Shown here one piece after another: positions 1 to 7,355 of a stretch of 8,036 bases of DNA. The stretch is from Fidelibacterota bacterium. GTDB lineage: Bacteria; Fidelibacterota; Marinisomatia; Marinisomatales; UBA1611. The stretch spans positions 1 to 8,036 of the forward strand of contig PBCV01000021.1 of NCBI GenBank assembly GCA_002717915.1, read 5' to 3'. Position 1 is the first letter of the stretch, and each line of letters begins with the position of its first letter. A program made the position numbers and the translations under genes. The notes beneath the pieces are model-generated. The model did no database searches, was not told where the DNA came from, and was given only the letters and a program-made list of their open reading frames with translations.

Positions 1-22
1 TAACCATCTGAGCTAATCGCCC
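1..22 (-). tRNA. tRNA gene, 5' end only (cut by window edge)
   Basis: Read on the minus strand, the last 22 nt of the window are GGGCGATTAGCTCAGATGGT followed by TA. This fits positions 1 to 21 of a bacterial tRNA: a seven-base 5' acceptor strand, T8-A9, the D-stem strand GCTC, A14, and a D loop with the invariant GG pair. The match stops just before the returning D-stem strand, and the anticodon lies outside the window, so the amino acid cannot be read. The acceptor sequence and D-loop length would suit an isoleucine tRNA, among others, but this is only a guess. The gene starts 64 nt after the stop codon of the S41 protease and on the same strand. No convincing terminator separates them, so it could be read through from that operon or have its own promoter. 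Confidence 0.8.
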
Positions 23-86
23 GGAAAAAAAGCCGGGGAAATTACGCAGAGAAATGAACGGTAATAAATGGATATTTGGCGACGGT

Positions 87-1727
87 CTATTGGGGTAAAA
101 ATATGCTTTCGTAAACAATAGGGTCATGTAAAATATTCATGGCTTTTTGGATATCTGTATCCTGTTTGGAAGACACTTTGATTCTACCATCTTCCCCATG
201 AAAATAATCAGCAAATTCAACCAACAGCCAATGATACAGTTTGTCCGCCTCTCTTTCAAACTGTGTCAGGGCGATTTGTTCAAAATAAGAGTCTAAAATA
301 TCTAGCGCACCCTGGATCTGTACGCTGGTGGAATCAAGGGTCCACAGCATGTCTTTCATATCTAAATAATTACTTTCACCTTTCATGAATATATTGAGGT
401 CACTGGCATGAAGATATGCTTCAAATTGAGTCATGATGCTGGTATCACGTTCAACGTCTTCAAATTCATCATAATCCATTTTATGTTTTTGGACAAAATT
501 AAAGAACAGTCCCTGTCTCCAACTGGCTGATAGTATCGGCAGGGCTCGATCCAGTTCGACTTCATGGTCCGGTGTAATCCCTCCTTCGCCAGACACTGCC
601 CTGCCCCCCTTCGTGTAAAATACACTGTCTTCCAGTGACGTGTCCGCAAGAATTTCTTCCGGTAAATAGCCCGGTTTTTGAATCAGCCTTCCACTGGGGA
701 TATAATATTTTGCTGTTGTAATCTTCAGGGAACGTTCTTTATCAATATTGTACACGGTTTGTACCAGACCCTTACCAAACGTAGAACGACCGATCACAAC
801 GCCGCGATCCAGATCCTGTAATGTACCCGCAACGATCTCACTGGCCGATGCGCTTCCCTGGTTCACAAGAACGGTTATATTCACGTCGTCCGGTACGATT
901 GGGACCAATTTACTTTGATATTTCCGATGGGATTTCTGAGTTTTTCCTTCCGTCCATACCAATAGTTCGCCTTTATGTGTGAACAGGTCTAAAATATTGA
1001 CTGCCGAATTCAACAAACCTCCTGGATTATCACGGAGATCTAAAATTAAACCCGTCATGTTTTGTTCCAATAACTCTTCAAGAGCTCGTTTCATTTCTGT
1101 ATCGGAATTACGGGAAAAGCGTGTCAGCCGAATATACCCCGTCTGGTCATCCAGCATTCCAGAATAGGAAATATCTTTAACCTTAATATTTTCTCGGGTG
1201 AGCACAAATTCGATCAGCTCTCCTTCTCCATATCGCTGGATACTTAATATAACGTTTGTTCCTTTTTCACCCCGAATCAGCTTTGCCGCATCATCCATGG
1301 AAAGATCTTCCGTCTCATTACCATCAATTTTAATAATTTTATCACCACTCATAATGCCAGCTCGTTTCGCAGGTGAATTTTCCATGGGAGATATTACAGT
1401 AAGTTGTTTCTCTCTTTTTCCGATTTGAATGCCGACCCCACCATATTTGCCTTTGGTTAACATTTCAATACCACTTTTTTCTTCATTTTCAAGATATACA
1501 GTGTAAGGATCAAGCTCAAGAAGCATATTATCAATGCTCATTTTAGTAAACGCATCCAGATCAATATCATCCACATAATTGGTGATCAAATGACGGTATA
1601 CATCATTCATCAGGGATTGATTCTTCCGGACCTGCTTGTAAATATCCTTGTTACCCGTACCCGCAAATACTGTGGATAGGATCAAGTATATTCCTATACA
1701 GATACTCTTTTTTCTAGGGTGTATCAT
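87..1727 (-). CDS. Secreted C-terminal processing peptidase, S41 family (CtpA/Prc-like) with PDZ domain
   Basis: This is a serine protease of the tail-specific/C-terminal processing family, expected to act in the periplasm or cell envelope on proteins recognised by their C-termini. Residues 1-22 form a signal peptide (basic HPRKK, a hydrophobic stretch, probable cleavage after VFA). There is no lipobox. An N-terminal helical segment (about 27-85) holds the ELDPYTVYL motif, and a PDZ domain covers about 93-178 with the KYGGVGI loop. The peptidase core spans about 185-385, with the LDLRDNPGG motif at 229-237. The catalytic dyad is Ser294 in GSASASE and Lys319 in STFGKG, 25 residues apart as in the family, with Gln323 four residues after the lysine. 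The core ends with GEGGITPD, followed by an alpha-helical C-terminal region of about 160 residues with no recognised motif. The ATG start keeps the signal peptide and overlaps the end of tmk by 14 bp. I see no good Shine-Dalgarno, so translation may be coupled to tmk. Family assignment is firm, but the substrate is unknown. Confidence 0.95.
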   Translation of the reverse strand: MIHPRKKSICIGIYLILSTVFAGTGNKDIYKQVRKNQSLMNDVYRHLITNYVDDIDLDAFTKMSIDNMLLELDPYTVYLENEEKSGIEMLTKGKYGGVGIQIGKREKQLTVISPMENSPAKRAGIMSGDKIIKIDGNETEDLSMDDAAKLIRGEKGTNVILSIQRYGEGELIEFVLTRENIKVKDISYSGMLDDQTGYIRLTRFSRNSDTEMKRALEELLEQNMTGLILDLRDNPGGLLNSAVNILDLFTHKGELLVWTEGKTQKSHRKYQSKLVPIVPDDVNITVLVNQGSASASEIVAGTLQDLDRGVVIGRSTFGKGLVQTVYNIDKERSLKITTAKYYIPSGRLIQKPGYLPEEILADTSLEDSVFYTKGGRAVSGEGGITPDHEVELDRALPILSASWRQGLFFNFVQKHKMDYDEFEDVERDTSIMTQFEAYLHASDLNIFMKGESNYLDMKDMLWTLDSTSVQIQGALDILDSYFEQIALTQFEREADKLYHWLLVEFADYFHGEDGRIKVSSKQDTDIQKAMNILHDPIVYESIFLPQ

Positions 1728-2361
1728 TTAAGCAATTTATTGTTTTTTCCCATATCGTACCATGAATTCCTTCAATGGTACCGGTTCCGTCAATTATGAT
1801 GAAACGATTGGGGTACCTATGTGCCAATTTAAGGTATTGTTCCCGTACTTTTTCCTGAAATTTTAAACCAGCGCTTTCAATTCTGTCCGGATTCAAAGTA
1901 CCGGATCTTTTTAATCCTTCTTCTGAACTTATATCAATATAAAATGTAAGATCCGGGTCTAATGCATAGGTGGCAAAAGTATTAAGCTGGATCAAATAAT
2001 CAACATCCAAACCTCTCCCACCACCCTGGTAGGCCAGGGTGGAATCCTGGTATCGATCAGCAATCACACAGGTGCATCTTTCCAGAGCAGGCAGAATCGT
2101 ATCTTTCGTTAATTGCGCACGGCTGGCTGTCATGAGCAGGGCTTCTGCCCGCGCCGACATGGTTTCAGAACGAGTTTTTAACAAAATATTTCTAATTTCT
2201 TCGGAGATGGTGGATCCGCCCGGTTCCCTGACCAGCATAGAATCAACACCCTCTTTTTCGAGTTTATCCATAAGCAGTTGAACCTGGGTGGATTTTCCAC
2301 ACCCGTCAATACCCTCAAACGAAATAAACAGGCCTTTATTTGAAGTAGACATTTCGGTCAT
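1714..2361 (-). CDS. tmk: Thymidylate kinase (dTMP kinase)
   Basis: The enzyme phosphorylates dTMP to dTDP with ATP in the cytoplasm, an essential step of dTTP synthesis. At 215 aa it has the usual family length. Visible motifs are the P-loop FEGIDGCGKST (residues 15-25), REPGG (45-49) which contacts the substrate nucleotide, the DRYQDS motif at 102-107 followed by AYQGGGRGLD, and a LID segment containing DRIE before EKVREQYL. The P-loop has no arginine, as in the bacterial (E. coli-type) class, where the LID supplies the basic residue. The gene starts inside the end of rsmI (26-bp overlap) and its end overlaps the S41 protease start by 14 bp, so it belongs to the same transcript. The start is ATG at 2361, four bases after an AGGA motif. 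Met4 (codon starting at 2352) is a possible alternative start but lies further from that motif than is usual. No residue essential to the family appears to be missing. Confidence 0.97.
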   Translation of the reverse strand: MTEMSTSNKGLFISFEGIDGCGKSTQVQLLMDKLEKEGVDSMLVREPGGSTISEEIRNILLKTRSETMSARAEALLMTASRAQLTKDTILPALERCTCVIADRYQDSTLAYQGGGRGLDVDYLIQLNTFATYALDPDLTFYIDISSEEGLKRSGTLNPDRIESAGLKFQEKVREQYLKLAHRYPNRFIIIDGTGTIEGIHGTIWEKTINCLNDTP

Positions 2362-3034
2362 TTTTTCCTACAAGAATAACGCATTCTCCTCTTGGAGTGT
2401 TTATTGAAAAATACGTGCATAATTCTGAAAGAGTTCCCCGTTTTATTTCTTCATGGAGTTTCGTGAGTTCACGGGCTACTACAGCGGGGCGATCTCCACA
2501 AATGCCATATAATTGTTTCAATGTTCTTAAGAGCCGTTTAGGAGATTCATAATAGATCAAAGTGGCCTCTTCACCGGCGACTCGTGATATGCGTTTCTGG
2601 CGCCCCTTTTTTGGCGGCAGAAACCCCTCAAATATAAACCGATCTGTGGGCAAACCGGATGCAACGAGGGCCGCCAGGAGTGCACTAGCTCCCGGGACAG
2701 CTTCAACAATAATGGAATGATTTAAAACTTCCCGAACAAGACGATAAGCAGGGTCGGATATGCCTGGCGTACCCGCATCGGTGATAACAGCACAATCCTT
2801 CCCACTGTTTAAATGGTCCACAATTTTTGGTATTCGCGAAAAACGATTATGCTCGAAATAACTGACCATGGGTGTTTTGATACTGTAATGGGCAAAGAGT
2901 TTTTTTGAATGGCGTGTATCTTCGGCTGCGACCAAAGGAACATGTTTCAGTACTTCAACCGCCCTATAAGTGATATCACTGAGATTACCAATGGGTGTGG
3001 AAACTAAAAACAGTTTACCGGCAGGTTGTGCCAC
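2336..3034 (-). CDS. rsmI: 16S rRNA (cytidine1402-2'-O)-methyltransferase
   Basis: RsmI uses S-adenosylmethionine to methylate the ribose of C1402 in the decoding centre of 16S rRNA. The 232-aa product has the tetrapyrrole-methylase fold. Near the N-terminus is GKLFLVSTPIGNLSDIT, followed by AAEDTRHSKKL, the glycine-rich ITDAGTPGISDP, VEAVPGASALLAAL, the FEGFLPPKKGRQKR segment, YYESPKR, and finally VARELTKLHEE with GECVILVGK. All are RsmI signatures that separate it from cobalamin-pathway relatives. It is shorter than the roughly 285-aa E. coli enzyme and ends right after the methyltransferase core, so the small C-terminal domain is absent, as in many short homologues. The start is GTG at 3034. 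It matches the usual N-terminus and lies 2 bp after the lat stop codon. I see no clear Shine-Dalgarno, which suggests coupling to lat translation. Its end overlaps tmk by 26 bp. Confidence 0.95.
   Translation of the reverse strand: MAQPAGKLFLVSTPIGNLSDITYRAVEVLKHVPLVAAEDTRHSKKLFAHYSIKTPMVSYFEHNRFSRIPKIVDHLNSGKDCAVITDAGTPGISDPAYRLVREVLNHSIIVEAVPGASALLAALVASGLPTDRFIFEGFLPPKKGRQKRISRVAGEEATLIYYESPKRLLRTLKQLYGICGDRPAVVARELTKLHEEIKRGTLSELCTYFSINTPRGECVILVGKNDRNVYFK
2366..2369 (-). promoter_or_regulatory. Ribosome-binding site favouring the first ATG of tmk
   Basis: AGGA on the minus strand lies four bases before the ATG at 2361 and thirteen before the second in-frame ATG (codon starting at 2352). 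The short spacing to the first is acceptable and that to the second is long, so the first start is preferred. The motif is inside the rsmI coding region. Confidence 0.45.
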
Positions 3035-3036
3035 AA

Positions 3037-4389
3037 TTACAGTCTGGCAAGTGCATTTCTCATCATGGAAATGCCAGTATCAATCTCTTTTATGTTGATA
3101 TTCAGGTTAGGCCTGAACCGAATGGATCTGTGCCCAGAGCCAAGAACAAGCGCCCCTTCTTCTTCTAAAAAATTCGTTAATGTGTCTCGTTGTTCTCCGG
3201 TGGGAAGATCATACGCACAGAATAATCCTTTGCCCCTGGCATTGGAAACCAGGCCTTCGTGGCCATCCTGCAGTTTCAGTAAGGATGTTAATAAATATTC
3301 ACCATTCTCGGCAGCCTTTTGTACAAGATCTTCCTGCTCAATGACTTCCAAATAAAGAGTAAAACGCACCATATCTACAAGATTACCGCCAAAGGTTGAA
3401 TTTATCCTGCTGGATTCTTTAAAAACATGTCCTTCAACTTCATCCAGACGTTTGCCGGCAAACATACCGCAGCACTGGGTTTTTTTCCCAAAGCTCATAA
3501 GATCCGGCTCAATTAGTTTGCAATGAACTGTACATTCATTAGCACACTTTGGCTCACAAAAATGCTGGTGGGCCCACATTTTTCCTGTAATTCCAACCCC
3601 GGTTTGTACTTCATCAAAATTCAATAGAAAGTCGTGTTCTAAAGACAATTCTTTTAAGACTTTCAGATACTCAGGCCTGAAATGATTGTCACCGCCTTCC
3701 CCCTGGATGGGCTCTAAGATCATACAGGCAATATTATCAGCCTGCTCGCGTAGTATACCTTTTATTTCCTGGATTGATTGTTCTTCTAGAGCCTGAACGG
3801 CTGCCATATTCTCTTCATTCATGGGAAAGACCATAGACGGGTTTGTAACACGAGGCCAATTAAATTTCGGAAAATACTGCACTTTTCTGGGGTCTGGAGA
3901 ATCGGTTAGTGACATGGTATAACCCGACCGTCCATGAAAACAGTCTTTTAAATGAATGACCTGGCCGCCACCTTCTGGTTTTCCCTGCTGAAGATTTTTC
4001 CGTACTTTCCAATCAAATGCAGTCTTAAGGGTGTTTTCTACAGCAAGCGTTCCGCCTTCAATAAAAAATGAGTATGGTAGATAATCCGGCTGGGCTACCC
4101 TGCCAACAGTATCTACAAATTCCGCCATCTCGGGAGAATAGATATCTGAATTCGTTGGTTTATTAACAGCTGCTCTGGTTAATCGATCCTTATGCTCGAG
4201 GATGTATGGATGATTGTAACCGATGGACATGGAAGCAAACATGGAAAAAAGATCCAAATATTGCTTCCCCGTTTTCCCATCGACGAGCCATGACCCATGA
4301 CTCTTTTCAAGATCTATAATAGGTGACATACCATCGGCCAACATATATTGACCTATGGTACGCCTCGTATCTTTAAAACTGATTGCCAT
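3037..4389 (-). CDS. lat: L-lysine 6-transaminase (lysine epsilon-aminotransferase)
   Basis: This PLP enzyme moves the epsilon-amino group of L-lysine to 2-oxoglutarate, giving allysine (alpha-aminoadipic semialdehyde, in equilibrium with piperideine-6-carboxylate) and glutamate. The 450-aa protein has the class III aminotransferase fold with LAT-specific motifs: FIEGGTLAVENTLKTAFDWK (109-128, phosphate-binding region), FHGRSGYTMSLTDSP (151-165), EPIQGEGG (226-233), FDEVQTG (258-264, with Asp259 for the PLP pyridine nitrogen), FGKKTQ with the Schiff-base Lys302, and RINSTFGGNLVDMVR. Near the C-terminus, SIRFRPNLN carries the carboxylate-binding arginine region. Between the FDEVQTG motif and Lys302 there is an unusual cysteine-rich insertion, Cys278, 282, 286 and 290. 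The gene lies 11 bp after the aldehyde dehydrogenase that should consume its product, which strongly supports the call. The start is ATG at 4389, with only a weak ribosome-binding site. LAT also feeds beta-lactam synthesis in actinomycetes, but no such genes are present here. Confidence 0.95.
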   Translation of the reverse strand: MAISFKDTRRTIGQYMLADGMSPIIDLEKSHGSWLVDGKTGKQYLDLFSMFASMSIGYNHPYILEHKDRLTRAAVNKPTNSDIYSPEMAEFVDTVGRVAQPDYLPYSFFIEGGTLAVENTLKTAFDWKVRKNLQQGKPEGGGQVIHLKDCFHGRSGYTMSLTDSPDPRKVQYFPKFNWPRVTNPSMVFPMNEENMAAVQALEEQSIQEIKGILREQADNIACMILEPIQGEGGDNHFRPEYLKVLKELSLEHDFLLNFDEVQTGVGITGKMWAHQHFCEPKCANECTVHCKLIEPDLMSFGKKTQCCGMFAGKRLDEVEGHVFKESSRINSTFGGNLVDMVRFTLYLEVIEQEDLVQKAAENGEYLLTSLLKLQDGHEGLVSNARGKGLFCAYDLPTGEQRDTLTNFLEEEGALVLGSGHRSIRFRPNLNINIKEIDTGISMMRNALARL

Positions 4390-4400
4390 TCGAGTTCTAT

Positions 4401-5924
4401 TTACCCATCAATATCAAATTCTATCCCCTGAGCCAAGGGCAGGTCGGTTCCCCAGTTAATTGTATTGGTTTGGCGTCGCATGTATTGCTTCCAGCTGTCA
4501 GAGCCGGATTCTCGGCCTCCTCCTGTTTCTTTTTCACCTCCAAATGCGCCTCCTATTTCTGCGCCAGATGTGCCAATATTAATGTTGGCGATGCCACAGT
4601 CTGAACCAACGGAAGATAAAAAGTGTTCGGCATGTCTTACGTTCAGTGTGAACATGGCTGATGAAAGCCCCTGGGGAACATCATTATGCATATGAATTGC
4701 TTCATCCAGTGTGTCAAAGGTCATCAGATATAGTATAGGTGCAAATGTTTCTTCCTGAACTATATCCCAATCGTTTTCAGCCTTAATGATTGTGGGTGTT
4801 ACATAATATCCTGTCCCATCAAGAATAGTTCCTCCATATAGAATTTCACCGCCTGACGCTTTGGCACGATCAATCGCATTAGTATAGTCCTGGACAGCGC
4901 CTTCATTAACCAGGGGGCCCATTAATGTTCCATAGTGCAAAGGATCACCAATAATGACCTGCTGATAAGCATTAACAAGCAGCTTCTTAAGTTCTTCATA
5001 CCGTGAGCTATGAATAATAACTCGACGGGTACTGGTGCATCTCTGACCAGCCGTACCTACCGCGCCAAATACAACTGCAGGTACTACCATATCCATATCT
5101 GCCGTTTCATCCACAATGATGCAATTGTTCCCTCCCAGTTCAAGGATGGTTTTACCAAAACGTTTTGAAACAGTTTCACTCACGTGACGGCCCATTTTGG
5201 TTGAACCGGTAAAAGACACGAGGGGTATCCTTGGATCATTGATCAAAGTTTCACCAATTATGGATCCCCGGCCTATCACTACACTGAAAATATTTGGTAC
5301 ATCGTTGATGGATAATACTTCATTACAAATGTTCTGAATAGCCACTGCACAAAGGGGTGTAGAAGATGATGGTTTCCACAGGGTTGTATTCCCGCAGATG
5401 GCCGCAATAAATGCATTCCAGCTCCAGACAGCTACAGGAAAATTAAACGCGCTGATCACTCCCGTAATACCCAATGGGTGCCATTGTTCATACATCCTGT
5501 GATCTTTCCGCTCTGAATGCATGGTTTTTCCATACAACATCCGGGACTGACCTACAGCAAAATCAGCAATATCAATCATTTCCTGAACTTCACCATCCCC
5601 TTCCTGTTTTATCTTCCCCATTTCCAATGATACCAGGCTCCCAAGCGGATCTTTATAGTCTCTTAAGGCATCTCCCATTTGTCGTACCAGCTGACCCCTT
5701 TCCGGTGCAGGAACCTTTCGCCACTCATTAAAAGCTTCAAGTGATTGTTTAACTACAGACTCATAATCTTCAGTATCGCATTGGTAAACAGATGAGATCA
5801 ATTCAGCATTGCCAGGATTGTAAGATTCTATTTGTCCTTCACTGCGTGTTTTGCTCCATTCTCCTGGACCGGCACAGGCTCCATAATTTTCTGCTTCAAT
5901 CCCAAGTGTTTTTAAGAAATCCAT
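4401..5924 (-). CDS. Alpha-aminoadipic semialdehyde dehydrogenase, ALDH7/antiquitin type
   Basis: This is an NAD(P)-dependent aldehyde dehydrogenase that oxidises alpha-aminoadipic semialdehyde (piperideine-6-carboxylate) to L-2-aminoadipate. The 507-aa length is normal. The Rossmann region contains [12 protein letters not shown] and the [12 protein letters not shown] segment. The catalytic pair is Glu262 in LELGGNN and Cys296 in GQRCTSTRR, followed by ETFAPILY. The C-terminal part has [36 protein letters not shown] and LPLAQGIEF, all close to human ALDH7A1 as I recall it. The two residues known in ALDH7A1 for recognising the amino-acid end of the substrate (Glu121 and Arg301) correspond, with a constant offset of six, to Glu115 in GEVQEM and Arg295 here. 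This favours aminoadipic semialdehyde over simple aliphatic aldehydes. The gene starts 3 bp after the preceding aminotransferase and is followed 11 bp later by lat, which makes its substrate. Betaine aldehyde or glutamate semialdehyde as side substrates cannot be excluded. Confidence 0.94.
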   Translation of the reverse strand: MDFLKTLGIEAENYGACAGPGEWSKTRSEGQIESYNPGNAELISSVYQCDTEDYESVVKQSLEAFNEWRKVPAPERGQLVRQMGDALRDYKDPLGSLVSLEMGKIKQEGDGEVQEMIDIADFAVGQSRMLYGKTMHSERKDHRMYEQWHPLGITGVISAFNFPVAVWSWNAFIAAICGNTTLWKPSSSTPLCAVAIQNICNEVLSINDVPNIFSVVIGRGSIIGETLINDPRIPLVSFTGSTKMGRHVSETVSKRFGKTILELGGNNCIIVDETADMDMVVPAVVFGAVGTAGQRCTSTRRVIIHSSRYEELKKLLVNAYQQVIIGDPLHYGTLMGPLVNEGAVQDYTNAIDRAKASGGEILYGGTILDGTGYYVTPTIIKAENDWDIVQEETFAPILYLMTFDTLDEAIHMHNDVPQGLSSAMFTLNVRHAEHFLSSVGSDCGIANINIGTSGAEIGGAFGGEKETGGGRESGSDSWKQYMRRQTNTINWGTDLPLAQGIEFDIDG

Positions 5925-5927
5925 GAA

Positions 5928-7259
5928 CTATAATCCTTTTACAACTGATCTGATAGCATCAGACAGTGTATCAATCTGGGTTTCATTAATAGTAAGTGCA
6001 GGTGCCAGGCGTACCGTAGAATGATGCGTTTCCTTAGCATATACACCGTGATTCAGTAAATTGACCGAAACTTTATGACCATCCAGATGGGGTTCATCAT
6101 ACATTTCAAAGGCAGTTAATAGTCCCCGACCCCTGACTTCTTTTACCTTATCTGGATATTCTTCTTTGATAGCATTCATATTATCGATCAATCGTTTGCC
6201 TTGTAATTTTGCATTTTCCGCTAACTTCTCATCGACCAGAACTTTGATGGCATAGGTTCCAACAACGGAAGCCAGTGGATAGCCTCCAAAGGTGGATCCT
6301 TCACTGCCTGGCGTCAATACATCAATCACATCTTTTCGTCCTGCAACAAAGGATACTGGCAATATTCCACCGCCTGCGGCCTTACCACATCCCATCAAAT
6401 CAGGCTTAACACCTAATAGCTGGTGGGCAAAATTGGCACCTGTTCTGCCAAACCCGGTTTGCACTTCATCCATAGCCAATAGCACATTGTGTTTTTTACA
6501 TAATTCAGAAACTTTTGGAAAATAATCTTGATCAGGAACTATCACACCAGCTTCACCCTGGATAGGCTCTACTATAAAACTTGCGATCTTTTCCCCTTTC
6601 TTTTCAAATAGGGCTTCAAGTGCATCATAATCATTGTAAGGCACAAGTTCGATTCCCGGGACAAAAGGACCGAATCCATCCTTGGAATCTGGATCATCAG
6701 ACATGGAAACTGCAGCAACGGATCGTCCGTGAAAATTGCCTGTTGCCCCTACAATGATACATTCATTATCTGGTATTCCTTTTTTATGATACCCCCATCG
6801 TCTGCTGATCTTAAATGTTAACTCCCAAGATTCAACACCAGCAACCTTTGGAACAACCTTATCCATTTCGGTGATGCCCGTGGCAGCAAGGAGAAATGCG
6901 CTCATGTATTTGTGGCGGATGGAGCGTGGAACTGTGGGCAGTTTTTCTTCAGTAATATGCTTTACAACCGCATCCACTATGGTTTGGTTGAGCTGGCCCT
7001 GGTTCACAGCAGAATAACAGCACAGACCATCAATGAGTTCAGTTTCAATATACTTTTTTACATCATCAGGATGAGGCCTTCTAACTATTAGCGTTGATGA
7101 ATCCTTCACCGTGGAAACAACAACATTTTCTAAGGGCGCATAATTCTGACCCCCTTTTTCATTTTCTATGGATTCATGCTCGGCCGGGGTCAGGTCTCCG
7201 ATCCGGATTCCATTGACAGACAGGTCATCCCCATAGCCTGCGATTGTGACAGAAGTCAT
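5928..7259 (-). CDS. Ornithine aminotransferase-like class III aminotransferase (divergent)
   Basis: This PLP-dependent omega-aminotransferase is most like ornithine--oxo-acid transaminase, which makes glutamate 5-semialdehyde from ornithine. The 443-aa protein keeps the NY-PL motif (Tyr40), YSAVNQG (82-88, Tyr82), GNFHGR (174-179), DGFGPFVPG (194-202), EPIQGEAGV (231-239), MDEVQTGFGRTG (263-274, Asp264) and CGKAAGGG with Schiff-base Lys293. It also keeps EGSTFGGYPL and a RLAPAL motif near the C-terminus. These match, in order, human OAT Tyr55, Tyr85, Arg180, Glu235, Asp263 and Lys292, supporting a diamino-acid substrate. Two departures stand out: about 12 extra residues between Tyr40 and Tyr82, and PKVAGVES (137-144) where OATs have PMNTGVEA. 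The conserved HCHP after VNQG is also lost (QLNQ). The ATG start has AGGAAA eight bases upstream. It is the first gene of the tight cluster with aminoadipic semialdehyde dehydrogenase and lat. A lysine, aminoadipate or beta-amino acid substrate remains possible. Fold and family are firm, substrate is not. Confidence 0.85.
   Translation of the reverse strand: MTSVTIAGYGDDLSVNGIRIGDLTPAEHESIENEKGGQNYAPLENVVVSTVKDSSTLIVRRPHPDDVKKYIETELIDGLCCYSAVNQGQLNQTIVDAVVKHITEEKLPTVPRSIRHKYMSAFLLAATGITEMDKVVPKVAGVESWELTFKISRRWGYHKKGIPDNECIIVGATGNFHGRSVAAVSMSDDPDSKDGFGPFVPGIELVPYNDYDALEALFEKKGEKIASFIVEPIQGEAGVIVPDQDYFPKVSELCKKHNVLLAMDEVQTGFGRTGANFAHQLLGVKPDLMGCGKAAGGGILPVSFVAGRKDVIDVLTPGSEGSTFGGYPLASVVGTYAIKVLVDEKLAENAKLQGKRLIDNMNAIKEEYPDKVKEVRGRGLLTAFEMYDEPHLDGHKVSVNLLNHGVYAKETHHSTVRLAPALTINETQIDTLSDAIRSVVKGL
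5934..5940 (-). promoter_or_regulatory. Ribosome-binding site of the ALDH7 gene
   Basis: AAAAGGA on the minus strand lies inside the last codons of the upstream aminotransferase gene, nine bases before the ATG at 5924. It supports this start and shows that the two genes are translated from one message. Confidence 0.65.
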
Positions 7260-7267
7260 TCGCTCAC

Positions 7268-7273
7268 TTTCCT
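7268..7273 (-). promoter_or_regulatory. Ribosome-binding site of the ornithine aminotransferase-like gene
   Basis: AGGAAA on the minus strand lies eight bases before the ATG at 7259. It is one of the few clear Shine-Dalgarno motifs in the window and fixes the start of the first gene of the aminotransferase cluster. It lies within the 96-bp spacer, the largest gap between protein genes here. Confidence 0.65.
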
Positions 7274-7355
7274 GATTTTGTGTGATAAAAAGCCTGGAAA
7301 CTTAAACATGAAATCTTTCAGTTTTGATGGTAATAAGTGAAGAAAATACTCGAAA

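Noticed and set aside
23..86. Rho-independent terminator between the S41 protease and the tRNA
   Set aside because: There is a run of seven T on the minus strand (31-25), but it is the loop of a hairpin and does not follow a GC-rich stem, so it does not fit an intrinsic terminator.
979..1428. Plus-strand open frames opposite the S41 protease gene
   Set aside because: They are short, resemble no protein family and lie wholly inside a convincing gene on the other strand.
3026..3355. Plus-strand open frame of 109 codons opposite the end of lat
   Set aside because: It is the complement of conserved LAT coding sequence, has no recognisable domain and no clear ribosome-binding site.
5474..5731. 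Plus-strand open frame of 85 codons opposite the ALDH7 gene
   Set aside because: It is the complement of conserved aldehyde dehydrogenase coding sequence and has no protein-like features.
3037..5924. Beta-lactam precursor pathway, since LAT and piperideine-6-carboxylate dehydrogenase supply aminoadipate for it
   Set aside because: No peptide synthetase, isopenicillin N synthase or other antibiotic gene is present, and the neighbours are housekeeping genes. Lysine catabolism explains the pair better.
7260..7355. Promoter or terminator in the 96-bp spacer between the M28 peptidase and the OAT-like gene
   Set aside because: I find no convincing -35/-10 pair or Bacteroidota-type promoter. The only inverted repeat (TGAA/TTCA around 7313-7324) is too short and lacks a T-run, so only the ribosome-binding site is called.
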